A DNA stretch of 17,574 nt. It comes from an uncultured Christensenella sp. Its GTDB lineage: Bacteria > Bacillota > Clostridia > Christensenellales > UBA3700. Position 1 is the first letter of the stretch. Every line of letters starts with the position of its first letter. The stretch covers positions 1 to 17,574 of the forward strand of contig CAJTPC010000022.1 in assembly GCA_910578245.1 (NCBI GenBank). Reading direction: 5' to 3'. The notes under the pieces are model-generated. The model did not search any database. It worked only from the letters and a program-made list of their open reading frames with translations, and had not been told where the DNA came from. Of the stretch, positions 1 to 8,056 are shown piece after piece. Both the position numbers and the translations under genes were made by a program.

Positions 1-64
1 TTGTAATGAAAGAGAGTAAAATCAAATAATTATATATTATTATATTGATAAATAGAGGATAGAA

Positions 65-1243
65 ATGAAGATAAACAATAATTTTTTGGACTTAAAGGAC
101 AGCTATTTGTTTTCTACGATAGCTAAAAAGATAAAGGAATTTCAAGCTGTAAATCCGGACGTGAAAGTGTATAGGCTCGGTATAGGCGACGTAACGCTAC
201 CGCTTGCTCCCGCAGTTGTTGAAGCAATGCATAAAGCAGTTGACGAAATGGGAGTAAAGGAAACTTTCCAAGGCTACGGTCCGGAGCAAGGTCACGACTT
301 TTTACGTAATGCAATAGTTGACTACTATGCGACTAAAGACGTCAAAGTAACTTCCGACGAGGTCTTTATAAGCGATGGCGCAAAGAGCGATTTGGGCAAT
401 ATATTGGATATTTTGCATCCGTCAAATAAGGTTTTAATACCCGACCCCGTATATCCGGCATACGTTGACACCAACGTTATGGCAGGCAGAAAAATAGACA
501 CTGCGCAAGGCAATCAAGCCAACGGCTTTAAGCCAATGCCGGACGAAAACTATAAGGCTGATATAATCTATATTTGCTCGCCAAATAATCCAACCGGCGC
601 GGTATACACTCGCGAGGAGTTGAAGGCTTGGGTAGATTACGCTAATAAGCAAAAGGCTTTGATTATTTTCGACAGCGCATACGAGGCTTTTGTAGGCGAT
701 GATAAATTGCCAACTAGCATATTGCAAATCGATGGAGCGAGAACTTGCGCGATAGAGTTTTGTTCGTTTTCTAAGACGGCAGGCTTTACAGGTACAAGGT
801 GCGGTTATACAATCGTACCTAAAGAACTCGTATTTGACAATACTCCGCTCAACAAACTTTGGAATAGACGTCAATGCACAAAGTTCAACGGCGTGCCTTA
901 TATAATCCAAAAAGGCGCAGAAGCTGTTTTTTCCGAGGAAGGACAAAAGCAAATCCGCGCAAATATTGCTTACTACAAAGAGAACGCGCGTATTATTCAC
1001 GAAGCGCTTGAGCAAAAGGGAATTTGGCATACCGGCGGTATCAACTCCCCGTACATTTGGCTACAATGCCCTAAGGGTATGACGAGCTGGGAATACTTCG
1101 ACCACTTGCTTACCAAAGCAAACGTAGTCGGCACTCCGGGCGCAGGCTTTGGCGAAATGGGCGAGGGCTACTTCCGTTTGACGGCTTTCGGCGATAGAGA
1201 AACTACGCTAGAAGCGGTAAAGAGAATTTTGGAGAATAGCTAG
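65..1243 (+). CDS. dapL: LL-diaminopimelate aminotransferase (DapL)
   Basis: A 392-residue fold-type I PLP aminotransferase that converts tetrahydrodipicolinate and glutamate directly to LL-diaminopimelate, the short route to lysine and peptidoglycan precursors. The sequence shows the DapL-type N-terminus with YRLGIGDVTLP (36-46), the GYGPEQG stretch (70-76), SPNNPTG (172-178), Asp203 in IFDSAYEAF for the PLP ring nitrogen, and the Schiff-base Lys237 in SFSKTAGFTGTRCGY. Length matches the family (about 390-410). The ATG is preceded by GAGG at 55-58, six bases upstream. The preceding 64 bases are AT-rich with no convincing promoter. It stands next to nth rather than other dap genes, so it may be the last gene of an operon beginning outside the window, or a single gene. 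The DapL call rests on overall resemblance to this subfamily rather than to generic AspC-like enzymes. Confidence 0.95.
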   Translation: MKINNNFLDLKDSYLFSTIAKKIKEFQAVNPDVKVYRLGIGDVTLPLAPAVVEAMHKAVDEMGVKETFQGYGPEQGHDFLRNAIVDYYATKDVKVTSDEVFISDGAKSDLGNILDILHPSNKVLIPDPVYPAYVDTNVMAGRKIDTAQGNQANGFKPMPDENYKADIIYICSPNNPTGAVYTREELKAWVDYANKQKALIIFDSAYEAFVGDDKLPTSILQIDGARTCAIEFCSFSKTAGFTGTRCGYTIVPKELVFDNTPLNKLWNRRQCTKFNGVPYIIQKGAEAVFSEEGQKQIRANIAYYKENARIIHEALEQKGIWHTGGINSPYIWLQCPKGMTSWEYFDHLLTKANVVGTPGAGFGEMGEGYFRLTAFGDRETTLEAVKRILENS

Positions 1244-1252
1244 AAGTCATAC

Positions 1253-1294
1253 GTCATTTTGACTAAAGATAAGCCAGATGGAGAAATCTCAACC
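1253..1294 (+). repeat. Dispersed palindromic repeat, copy 1
   Basis: Copy of the intergenic repeat, starting GTCATTTTGAC and ending GGAGAAATCTCAACC, between dapL and nth. The terminal stem is ATTTT/GAAAT with one G-T wobble. The middle (about 14 bases) differs from the other copies. It ends 11 bases before the nth start. Confidence 0.75.
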
Positions 1295-1305
1295 GTATAA
1301 AAATT

Positions 1306-1947
1306 ATGGCAAAGAAGTTTTCGAATGAAGAAATAACCGATATGCTCGACAAATTGGAGCAGATGCACCCCAACGCCGAGTGCGAGTTGAAATACAGCAC
1401 GCCGTTTGAGTTATTGGTGGCGGTTATTTTGTCGGCGCAATGCACCGATAAACGGGTAAATCAAGTTACGGAAAAACTATTTAAGGTGTACAATACGCCT
1501 TATCAGTTTGCCGAGCTTGAAGAAGAGGAACTTGCCCCGTATATCTTTTCTTGCGGATTTTATCGCAACAAAGCGCACAATATTATCTCCGCTAGTCGCG
1601 ATATAGTCGTCAAGTTTGGCGGAAGCGTACCGACTTCGATTGAAGAACTTATGACGTTGGCAGGCGTTGGTAAAAAGACTGCCAACGTAGTGTACGCAGT
1701 AGCTTTCGGCGGTGACGCCATTGCAGTAGATACTCACGTTTTAAGACTAGCTAATCGCATAGGTTTTTGCGACAGCGATGACCCGCTAAAAGTGGAAAAA
1801 GCGCTTATGGAGATTATTCCCAAAGACAAATGGTCGCATGCTCATCACTTGCTGATACATCACGGACGATATACTTGCTCGTCAAGAAGTCCTCAATGCA
1901 AGGAGTGTTTGATAAGCGATTATTGCAGAATGTATCTAAACGAGTAA
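1306..1947 (+). CDS. nth: Endonuclease III, DNA glycosylase/AP lyase
   Basis: A 213-residue base-excision repair enzyme that removes oxidised pyrimidines and cleaves the resulting AP site. The helix-hairpin-helix is LAGVGKKTA (118-126) with catalytic Lys124. The catalytic Asp142 is in AVDTH. The C-terminal [4Fe-4S] cluster ligands are Cys191, Cys198, Cys201 and Cys207, with the canonical C-x6-C-x2-C-x5-C spacing. Length and domain order match E. coli Nth. The ATG lacks a good Shine-Dalgarno site: the nearest GGAG is at 1280-1283, inside the repeat and too far away. Translation may therefore be weak. The neighbours (dapL, nfnAB) do not share a pathway with it. Confidence 0.96.
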   Translation: MAKKFSNEEITDMLDKLEQMHPNAECELKYSTPFELLVAVILSAQCTDKRVNQVTEKLFKVYNTPYQFAELEEEELAPYIFSCGFYRNKAHNIISASRDIVVKFGGSVPTSIEELMTLAGVGKKTANVVYAVAFGGDAIAVDTHVLRLANRIGFCDSDDPLKVEKALMEIIPKDKWSHAHHLLIHHGRYTCSSRSPQCKECLISDYCRMYLNE

Positions 1948-2034
1948 TTAGTCGCAACGTACTGCGCGCTTGTATGATATTAGTAAGATGAGAGATATTA
2001 GGTAAAATATAGAGATTATACAATAATAAAAGAT

Positions 2035-2067
2035 GTCATTTCGACCACAGTGGAGAAATTTCAATCC
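2035..2067 (+). repeat. Dispersed palindromic repeat, copy 2
   Basis: GTCATTTCGACC...GTGGAGAAATTTCAATCC. It folds as ATTTC/GAAAT around an inner CCA-CAG-TGG. This is the first of two tandem copies 47 bp apart upstream of nfnA. Confidence 0.85.
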
Positions 2068-2081
2068 GATAATAGATAGAT

Positions 2082-2113
2082 GTCATTTCGACCATAGTGG
2101 AGAAATCTCAATC
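2082..2113 (+). repeat. Dispersed palindromic repeat, copy 3
   Basis: Second tandem copy, nearly identical to copy 2 (CCATAGTGG instead of CCACAGTGG in the middle, ATCTC instead of ATTTC near the end). It ends 18 bases before the nfnA start and runs into its Shine-Dalgarno region. Confidence 0.85.
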
Positions 2114-2131
2114 AGATTAGGAGAAACATAT

Positions 2132-2947
2132 ATGAACAAACTTTTGAAAATTTATGACGTAGCTCCAAGAGTAAAAAAATACGTTGTGCATACGCCCGTA
2201 GTGTCCAAGCATTGTTTGCCGGGACAATTTGTAATAGTGATAGTCGAAGAAGGAGGAGAGAGAGTTCCGTTCACCATTTGCGACTATGACAGAGAGCAAG
2301 AAACTATTACTTTGCTCGTACAGGAAGTCGGCTATTCCACGCACAGAATGGCTATGCTCAAAGAGGGGGACGAACTCTTTGCTTTGGTAGGACCTCTCGG
2401 TAATGCTACTGACCTTGACGAATACGAGAATCTCGTGCTTGTCGGAGGTGGTATAGGTTGCGCGGTAATATATCCGCAGGCGAAACTTCGCAAATCCAAG
2501 GGCTTGAAAAGCGACGTTATTATGGGAGCAAGAACAAAGGAATTGCTTTTCGATATAGACGAGTTTAAGGCTAACTGCGAGAACGTGTATATTTCCACTG
2601 ACGACGGTTCTATGGGTACTAAGGGTTTTGTCACCACAGTTTTGCAAGAGAGAATCGACGCGGGCGACAAAATAGACTGCGTACTCGTCGTAGGTCCCAT
2701 GATTATGATGAAAAACGTCAGCGAATTGACGAGAAAGTACAATATTCCCACCGTTGTGTCTATGAATACTATTATGGTTGACGGCACGGGTATGTGCGGA
2801 GGTTGCAGACTTACCGTAGACGGACAAACCAAGTACGCTTGCGTAGACGGTCCTGAATTTGACGGACATAAAATAGATTTCGACGAAGCAATGACGAGAT
2901 CGAAGTTTTATCGAGAACACGAGCAGAAATGCAATTTGAGAGGTTAA
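2132..2947 (+). CDS. nfnA: NfnA: ferredoxin-NADP+ reductase subunit alpha
   Basis: A 271-residue FAD/NAD-binding subunit related to dihydroorotate dehydrogenase electron-transfer proteins (PyrK/SudB type). With NfnB it forms the electron-bifurcating transhydrogenase that couples NADH, NADPH and reduced ferredoxin. Visible features are the FAD-binding RVPFTICDYD (44-53), the NAD-site VGGGIG (104-109), and a C-terminal [2Fe-2S] site with Cys222, Cys225 and Cys237 (C-x2-C-x11-C) plus Asp217 in VDGTGMCGGC, a possible fourth ligand as in known NfnA. The ATG at 2132 was chosen because AGGAGA (2119-2124) precedes it by seven bases. The frame is open back to an ATG at 2033, but those 33 codons are only the two repeat copies read through. 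A four-base gap separates it from nfnB, indicating one operon. Confidence 0.93.
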   Translation: MNKLLKIYDVAPRVKKYVVHTPVVSKHCLPGQFVIVIVEEGGERVPFTICDYDREQETITLLVQEVGYSTHRMAMLKEGDELFALVGPLGNATDLDEYENLVLVGGGIGCAVIYPQAKLRKSKGLKSDVIMGARTKELLFDIDEFKANCENVYISTDDGSMGTKGFVTTVLQERIDAGDKIDCVLVVGPMIMMKNVSELTRKYNIPTVVSMNTIMVDGTGMCGGCRLTVDGQTKYACVDGPEFDGHKIDFDEAMTRSKFYREHEQKCNLRG

Positions 2948-2951
2948 GAAT

Positions 2952-4331
2952 ATGAATAACGCGCCAAGAAATAAGACCTTGCATCAATCACCGCAAGAGA
3001 GAGTAAATAACTTCAAAGAAGTAAATCTAGGTTTTGACGACGCCCTTATGCAAGAGGAAGCGTCAAGATGTATAAATTGTAAAAACGCGCCTTGTCGCAC
3101 AGGCTGTCCGGTAGGTATCGACATACCTGCTTTTATCAAGTGCCTTACGCAAAACGACAAGGACGGAGCTTTGGACGTAATAAGCCAGTCATCGCTTTTG
3201 CCGGCTATCTGCGGAAGAGTATGTCCGCAAGAGAATCAGTGCGAGGGCAAATGTATCCGAAAAGCTAAGTTGGGCGGAAGCGTAGCAATAGGCGCTTTGG
3301 AGAGATATGTGGGAGATTACGGACTTCAAAAGGGTACGGCTTCAATGAAAGCTCCAAAGCCAAACGGCAAGAGCGTTGCCGTAATAGGTAGCGGACCAGC
3401 AGGACTTGCTTGCGCCGCGGACTGCGCTCAAGCAGGTTTCAAAGTTACGGTATTCGAGGCATTCCATAAAGCCGGCGGAGTTTTGGTATACGGAATACCC
3501 GAGTTCAGACTTCCTAAGGACGATGTCGTAGCCAAGGAAATAGACAAGCTCAAAGCTCTCGGCGTAGAGTTTAAGCTCAACACCGTAGTGGGCAAAGCCA
3601 TTACATTTGAAGAACTTAAAGAGCAGTACGACGCCATATTTATCGGTACCGGCGCAGGTTTGCCGATGTTTATGAATATCCCCGGAGAAAACCTCAACGG
3701 CGTTTCGTCCGCCAACGAGCTTTTGACGAGAGCCAATCTTATGCAAGCGTATAAAGAGGACGCTATCACTCCGATATATTGCGGTAAGTCGATTGCGGTA
3801 ATAGGCGCAGGCAACGTAGCTATGGACGCCGCGCGTACCGCTAAGAGAATCGGCGGCGGCGAAGTATACATAATCTACCGCAGAGGCAGAGAAGAAATGC
3901 CGGCAAGAGCGGAAGAGATAGACCACGCAGAGGAAGAGGGAATCAAATTGGTGCTTCTCACCAATCCCGTGGAAATACTCGGCAAAGACGGAAAAGTATG
4001 CGGTATCAAGTGCGTCAAGATGCAACTTGGCGAGCCTGACGCGTCGGGTCGTAGAAGACCTGAGCCAATCGAGGGAAGCGAGTTCGTTATAGACGTAGAT
4101 CAAGTTATCGTAGCGCTTGGCACAAGTCCCAATCCGCTTATCCGTAAGTCCTGCGAGGGTATGGAGTTTTCAAAGAAGGGAACTATAATAGTCGATGAAG
4201 CAACTATGCAGACGAGTATAGAGGACATTTATTCCGGCGGCGATGCAGTTACCGGCGCGGCGACTGTAATATTGGCTATGGGCGCGGGACGCAAGGCCGC
4301 TAAAGCTATCATAGATAAACTAACCGACTGA
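2952..4331 (+). CDS. nfnB: NfnB: NADPH-dependent ferredoxin/glutamate synthase-like subunit beta
   Basis: A 459-residue flavoprotein of the GltD/dihydropyrimidine dehydrogenase N-terminal family. The N-terminal domain carries eight cysteines for two [4Fe-4S] clusters: Cys40, 43, 48, 52 and Cys87, 91, 97, 101. An FAD site VIGSGPAG follows (144-151), then the NADPH site VIGAGNVAMDAAR (283-295) with YRRGREEMPAR (309-319), and the C-terminal FAD contact SGGDAVTGAATVILAMGAGRK. It could be called a small glutamate synthase subunit by similarity alone, but the partner just upstream is NfnA and no large GltB is present, which supports the transhydrogenase role. GAGAGG (2938-2943) is the probable ribosome site. 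The last two codons (GAC TGA) lie inside the long palindrome that follows. Confidence 0.93.
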   Translation: MNNAPRNKTLHQSPQERVNNFKEVNLGFDDALMQEEASRCINCKNAPCRTGCPVGIDIPAFIKCLTQNDKDGALDVISQSSLLPAICGRVCPQENQCEGKCIRKAKLGGSVAIGALERYVGDYGLQKGTASMKAPKPNGKSVAVIGSGPAGLACAADCAQAGFKVTVFEAFHKAGGVLVYGIPEFRLPKDDVVAKEIDKLKALGVEFKLNTVVGKAITFEELKEQYDAIFIGTGAGLPMFMNIPGENLNGVSSANELLTRANLMQAYKEDAITPIYCGKSIAVIGAGNVAMDAARTAKRIGGGEVYIIYRRGREEMPARAEEIDHAEEEGIKLVLLTNPVEILGKDGKVCGIKCVKMQLGEPDASGRRRPEPIEGSEFVIDVDQVIVALGTSPNPLIRKSCEGMEFSKKGTIIVDEATMQTSIEDIYSGGDAVTGAATVILAMGAGRKAAKAIIDKLTD

Positions 4332-4448
4332 GTATATCAGCTGTCTTTTTACCCTAACGGCTAGGACGCCCTCGGGGTCACGTACGCCAAGTACGCTCAC
4401 CGCTCGGTTGCCACCGCACGGGCAAAAATACAACTAATCTCCTCAGTC
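4326..4448. repeat. Long imperfect palindrome LP1 after nfnB
   Basis: A 123-bp fold-back element. The ends are GACTGAG (4326-4332) and CTCAGTC (4442-4448). Moving inward, the arms match imperfectly: AGCTGTCTTTTT against AAAAATACAACT, then CCC/GGG and CGG/CCG. The apex is CGTAC (4381-4385), loop GCCAA, GTACG (4391-4395). The apex is within two bases of the geometric centre. The left end overlaps the nfnB stop codon. I see no reading frame in it. It may end nfnAB transcription as a large hairpin, or be a non-autonomous mobile element; it has no transposase. Confidence 0.8.
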
Positions 4449-4466
4449 TCAACAAGCAATTTAGAC

Positions 4467-4508
4467 GTCATTCTGAGCGAAACGAAGTGTAGTCGAAGAA
4501 TCTCAACC
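4467..4508 (+). repeat. Dispersed palindromic repeat, copy 4 (type B)
   Basis: GTCATTCTGAGCG...GTCGAAGAATCTCAACC upstream of obg, 18 bases after LP1. The stem is ATTCT/AGAAT, the second variant of the family. Confidence 0.85.
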
Positions 4509-4534
4509 GATTATAATAAAAGTAAGGAAGTAAT

Positions 4535-5794
4535 ATGTATTTAGACATCGCAACAATATTCGTCAAAGCCGGCAACGGCGGAGACGGCATAGTATCTTTT
4601 CATACTGAAAAGTACGTCGCGCAAGGCGGTCCTGACGGCGGAGACGGAGGTAACGGCGGAGACGTGATTTTTGTAGTAGACAAAAGCGCGTCTACTCTCA
4701 TAGACTTCAAATTCGCCAAGCACTTCCGCGCAGAAAACGGAGAAAACGGCGGAGCTAAGAATTGCAAGGGCAAGAGCGGAAAACCGCTGTATATCAAAGT
4801 TCCGCGCGGAACTATAATCAAGGAAAAAAGCAGTGGCAGCATACTTGCGGATATGTACTATGACGACAGCGAGTTTTTGTTGCAAAGAGGCGGGCTTGGC
4901 GGAAAGGGCAACGCTAGATTTGCCACCGCTCAACGCAAAGCTCCCAGATTTAGTCAAAGGGGCGAAAGAACGCAAGAGATAGAACTCACTTTGGAACTTA
5001 AGACGATTGCAGACGTAGGATTGGTAGGCTTTCCCAACGTGGGTAAATCAACGATTTTATCCGTTGTATCGTCTGCAAAACCAAAGATTGCCAATTACCA
5101 TTTTACCACGCTTACTCCAAATCTCGGCGTAGTCAAGTATTACGACAGAGATTTTGTTCTTGCCGACATACCGGGGCTTATAGAGGGGGCAAGCGAGGGC
5201 GCAGGTCTTGGACACAACTTCTTGAGGCACGTTGAGAGAGTTCGTCTTATAGTTCATGTTGTTGATATATCGGGCATTGAGGGGCGCGACCCTTACGAGG
5301 ACTTTGTGACTATCAACGGAGAACTTGAGAATTACTCGGCAAAACTCGCTCGGCTTCCGCAAATAGTAGTCGCCAACAAATGCGACTTGTTAGAGGACGA
5401 GCGCGTAATAGAAGAGTTCGAGAAAAAGATAGGTCAAAAGGTCGTGAGGGTATCTGCTATATCCAACAGCGGTACGAAAGAAATGCTTTCCCAAATCGTA
5501 GACTTACTGGATACTTTGCCGCAGCCTGAGCCTATGGAAACCGTTGAGTTTGACGAAAACCGCAACGACACAGTGTCCTTTATCGTCACAATCGACGAGG
5601 ACGGAGTATACGAAGTGCACGGCGGACTTATCAATATGTTGGTTCGCAACGTAGTACTCGATGATTACGAGTCTTTTAGGTACTTCCAAAAGACGCTAAA
5701 GGACAGAGGCGTAATTAAAGAACTCGTTAAGTATGGATGTAAAGAGGGAGATACGGTACGTATTGCCGACATAGAATTTGATTTTGTGGAGTAA
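4535..5794 (+). CDS. obg: Obg family GTPase (CgtA)
   Basis: A 419-residue ribosome-associated GTPase needed for 50S subunit maturation and stress control. The N-terminal Obg fold (about 1-158) is glycine-rich, with GNGGDG (13-18) and GGPDGGDGGNGGD (31-43). The G domain has G1 GFPNVGKS (165-172), the switch region FTTLTPNLG (190-198), G3 DIPG (211-214), G4 NKCD (281-284) and G5 SAIS (307-310). The C-terminal OCT domain (about 345-419) is complete. Length fits Bacillota Obg (about 425-430). AAGGAAG (4524-4530) precedes the ATG by four bases. yhbY follows 12 bases after the stop, a common pairing in this phylum. Confidence 0.97.
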   Translation: MYLDIATIFVKAGNGGDGIVSFHTEKYVAQGGPDGGDGGNGGDVIFVVDKSASTLIDFKFAKHFRAENGENGGAKNCKGKSGKPLYIKVPRGTIIKEKSSGSILADMYYDDSEFLLQRGGLGGKGNARFATAQRKAPRFSQRGERTQEIELTLELKTIADVGLVGFPNVGKSTILSVVSSAKPKIANYHFTTLTPNLGVVKYYDRDFVLADIPGLIEGASEGAGLGHNFLRHVERVRLIVHVVDISGIEGRDPYEDFVTINGELENYSAKLARLPQIVVANKCDLLEDERVIEEFEKKIGQKVVRVSAISNSGTKEMLSQIVDLLDTLPQPEPMETVEFDENRNDTVSFIVTIDEDGVYEVHGGLINMLVRNVVLDDYESFRYFQKTLKDRGVIKELVKYGCKEGDTVRIADIEFDFVE

Positions 5795-5806
5795 AGAGGA
5801 GGACAT

Positions 5807-6094
5807 ATGACAAGCAGTCAAAGAGCTACGCTCAGGTCGTTGGCAATGCAGATGCAACCGATGACGCACATAGGGAAAAACGGTATAAGCGATATGCTTA
5901 TCAAACAAATTGACGAGCAGTTGGAAAGTAGAGAACTCATCAAAGTCGCTGTCTTGAAAAATGCGGAATTTTCGGCAAAAGAGATTGCCGAAGAACTTGC
6001 TCAAAACTCTAACGCCGAAGTTGTTCAGGTCTTGGGTAGCAAAATCACGCTTTATCGCGTATCTAAAAAGAGCGGTATCAAACATATTCTATAA
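5807..6094 (+). CDS. yhbY: YhbY family CRM-domain RNA-binding protein
   Basis: A 95-residue stand-alone CRM domain, associated in other bacteria with the pre-50S ribosomal particle. It shows the RxxLRSLA N-terminal helix (6-13), the GxxG loop GKNG (23-26), and the ELIKVAVL strand (43-50) followed by a C-terminal VVQVLGSKITLYR strand pair. AGAGGAGG just upstream (5795-5802) is a strong ribosome site. It is co-transcribed with obg, and both act in large-subunit assembly. A Rho-independent terminator follows. Confidence 0.93.
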   Translation: MTSSQRATLRSLAMQMQPMTHIGKNGISDMLIKQIDEQLESRELIKVAVLKNAEFSAKEIAEELAQNSNAEVVQVLGSKITLYRVSKKSGIKHIL

Positions 6095-6117
6095 ACGCCG
6101 GTTTAATTGATAGACAA

Positions 6118-6176
6118 ACGCCTTAATAAGTATTATAATATACGTGTATTATAATACTTTGCAGGCGTATTTTTAT
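6118..6176 (+). terminator. Rho-independent terminator after obg-yhbY
   Basis: Stem ACGCCT (6118-6123) with AGGCGT (6163-6168), then, after a small internal loop, AAGTATTATAATA (6128-6140) with TATTATAATACTT (6147-6159), closed by a six-base loop. A T-rich run ATTTTTATTT follows. This separates obg-yhbY from the histidine operon. Confidence 0.88.
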
Positions 6177-6204
6177 TTGTGCAAAATATTAAAAGTAATA
6201 CGAT
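6177..6204 (+). promoter_or_regulatory. Possible promoter of the histidine operon
   Basis: TTGTGC (6177-6182), a 16-base spacer, and TACGAT (6199-6204), the only reasonable sigma-A-like pair between the terminator and hisZ. Both boxes are imperfect. I see no T-box or His-rich leader peptide in the short space before hisZ. Confidence 0.3.
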
Positions 6205-6227
6205 GAATATAAAAGTAAAGGTATCTT

Positions 6228-7400
6228 ATGATTAAGAAGTTTAAGTTGCCAAAAGGCACGCAAGACCACTTGCCGAACGATTGCTATTCCAGAAGAATAG
6301 TAGAGGGAAAACTTATTGATTGTTTCAAGTTTTACGGCTATAGCGAGATAGAATCTCCAATATTGGAGAGATATGAGCTTTTTGACAGCGGCGTTGGCAA
6401 AGTGGAACTCAATAAATTGTTCAAGGTTACCGACGTAGACGGCGACTTGTTGGTTTTGCGACCTGATATAACTATGCCAATATCGCGTATAGTATGCACT
6501 AAGTTGCAAGAGAGCCAAAGGCTTTGTTATCTTGGCAAGTCCTTTAGCGCAATAGAGAACGAGGGTAAACTCCGTGAGTTTACGCAAGCCGGCGTGGAGA
6601 TAATGGGCGCGCAAGGAGATAATATCGACGTTGAAGTGGTTATGCTTGCAATCAAGAGTTTTCTTGCCGTAGGATTGGACGACTTCCAAATCGAACTTGG
6701 CAACGTAGGTTTTTTCAAAGGCTTGCTTGACGCTTACAACGTGAACGAGGACGACAGAGATATACTTATGAATTGTATCGAATCCAAAAACGGAATCAAA
6801 CTCTATTCGCTTTCCGGCGAAATGGATAAAAATATGCTCGACACACTTGCCCGTCTGCCAATGCTTTTCGGCGGAGAAGAGATACTTGGACAAGCCGAGA
6901 AAATGTGCCTTAACGCGCAAATGCTCTCCGCGGTTGACAACCTTAAAGCCGTATATGCAGGAATAAAAAGTCTCGGGTATGATAAATACGTCACTTTTGA
7001 TTTGAGCAGCGTCGGCAAAATGAAATATTATTCGGGTATGGTTATGCGCGGTATTATCAAAAATCTCGGCAGACCTATTCTTTCGGGCGGTCGTTATGAC
7101 AAACTTTGCGACGCATTTGGGAAAAACGTACCTGCCGTTGGTTTTGCAATAGGCATAGGCTATTTAATGACGGCGCTTGACAATCAGCAAAAATTATTCA
7201 AAGCTCCGGAAGTAGACGTAGTAGTAGGCTACGAGCCGAAAAATATGAGCGTAGCGGAAAACAAAGTGCAAGAGCTTATTTCTCAAGGCGTAAACGCAAA
7301 ATGCGCTTTTGCTACGACAAAGGACGACCTTATCAATGTCAAAAAAACGTTAAAGGCTAAAAAGGGAATTTTCCTTGGAAGCAAGACGGAGGAGGTGTAA
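6228..7400 (+). CDS. hisZ: ATP phosphoribosyltransferase regulatory subunit (HisZ)
   Basis: A 390-residue paralogue of histidyl-tRNA synthetase that activates short-form HisG and carries the histidine feedback site in the hetero-octamer. The class II synthetase core is visible: KLPKGTQDHLP (6-16), motif-2-like LVLRPDITMPISRIV (75-89), and motif-3-like SGGRYDKL (286-293) followed by AVGFAIGIGYL. A full HisRS would be about 420 or more residues with an anticodon-binding domain. Together with hisG one base downstream, this favours HisZ over HisS. AAAGG (6217-6221) is a modest ribosome site. It is the first gene of the his operon. Confidence 0.92.
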   Translation: MIKKFKLPKGTQDHLPNDCYSRRIVEGKLIDCFKFYGYSEIESPILERYELFDSGVGKVELNKLFKVTDVDGDLLVLRPDITMPISRIVCTKLQESQRLCYLGKSFSAIENEGKLREFTQAGVEIMGAQGDNIDVEVVMLAIKSFLAVGLDDFQIELGNVGFFKGLLDAYNVNEDDRDILMNCIESKNGIKLYSLSGEMDKNMLDTLARLPMLFGGEEILGQAEKMCLNAQMLSAVDNLKAVYAGIKSLGYDKYVTFDLSSVGKMKYYSGMVMRGIIKNLGRPILSGGRYDKLCDAFGKNVPAVGFAIGIGYLMTALDNQQKLFKAPEVDVVVGYEPKNMSVAENKVQELISQGVNAKCAFATTKDDLINVKKTLKAKKGIFLGSKTEEV

Positions 7401-7401
7401 T

Positions 7402-8046
7402 ATGCAAGACAAAGTTACTTTTGCATTAGCAAAGGGCAGGCTTGCCGAAAAGAGCGTAGACATACTAGAACAGTGCGGTATAGATTGCCGTTGCATATTA
7501 GAGCCTTCGCGTAAGCTCGTTATGAGCGATGTCAGCGGAAAATTTGAGTTTATATTTGTCAAGCCGAGCGACGTACCGATATACGTAGAACACGGAGTTG
7601 CCGACGTGGGAGTAGTTGGCAAAGATACTCTTATGGAGGAAAACCGCGACGTATACGAACTCATAGATTTGGGTTTTGCTAAATGCAGACTTTGCTTGGC
7701 GGGATACAAAGACTTCGATTTGTCTAAGCCACGCAATATTATCAAAGTTGCTACTAAGTACGTCAATATAGCCAAAGACTATTTTGACGGCAAAGGTCAA
7801 AATGCAGAAATTATACCGCTTCACGGTTCCATTGAGCTTGGACCTATCGTGGGACTTAGCGATATTATTCTCGACATCGTAGAGAGCGGTAAGACCTTGC
7901 AGGAGAATAATTTGAGCGTACTTGAAGAGATTGTCAACTGTTCGGCAAGACTTATAATCAATAAAGTTTCTCTCAAGACCAAGGCTGACGTCATTAAGCC
8001 TTTAGTCAAAAGTATTGACGAAATCATTAAAAATAAAGAAAACTAA
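7402..8046 (+). CDS. hisG: ATP phosphoribosyltransferase, short form (HisG)
   Basis: A 214-residue catalytic subunit that joins ATP and PRPP in the first committed step of histidine synthesis. It begins with FALAKGRLAEKS (7-18), contains the hinge segment HGSIELGPIVGLSD (141-154), and the PRPP site DIILDIVESGKTLQEN (154-169). It lacks the roughly 80-residue C-terminal regulatory domain of long-form HisG, so it depends on HisZ. GGAGG (7391-7395) sets the ATG at 7402; an upstream in-frame ATG at 7375 lies inside hisZ and is not used in this reading. Only one base separates the hisZ stop from this ATG, so translation is probably coupled. Confidence 0.96.
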   Translation: MQDKVTFALAKGRLAEKSVDILEQCGIDCRCILEPSRKLVMSDVSGKFEFIFVKPSDVPIYVEHGVADVGVVGKDTLMEENRDVYELIDLGFAKCRLCLAGYKDFDLSKPRNIIKVATKYVNIAKDYFDGKGQNAEIIPLHGSIELGPIVGLSDIILDIVESGKTLQENNLSVLEEIVNCSARLIINKVSLKTKADVIKPLVKSIDEIIKNKEN

Positions 8047-8056
8047 CGAGGCATAT

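Noticed and set aside
2035..2113. Tandem repeats as a CRISPR array
   Set aside because: Only two units, a 14-base gap between them, and the unit recurs singly across the window; no cas genes.
2033..2131. N-terminal extension of NfnA from an upstream in-frame ATG
   Set aside because: The 33 codons translate two copies of the dispersed repeat; a good ribosome site precedes the ATG at 2132, where the normal NfnA start lies.
2117..2920. Antisense open frame (267 codons) opposite nfnA
   Set aside because: Shadow of nfnA with no domain or credible start. The same applies to 3342-4103 opposite nfnB and 13085-13852 opposite the aldolase-like gene.
4512..4517. TATAAT upstream of obg as a -10 box
   Set aside because: Transcription would start at the ribosome site itself, and there is no -35 match; probably chance in AT-rich DNA.
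6228..7400. Histidyl-tRNA synthetase (hisS)
   Set aside because: Too short, no anticodon-binding domain, and placed one base before short-form hisG, which needs HisZ.
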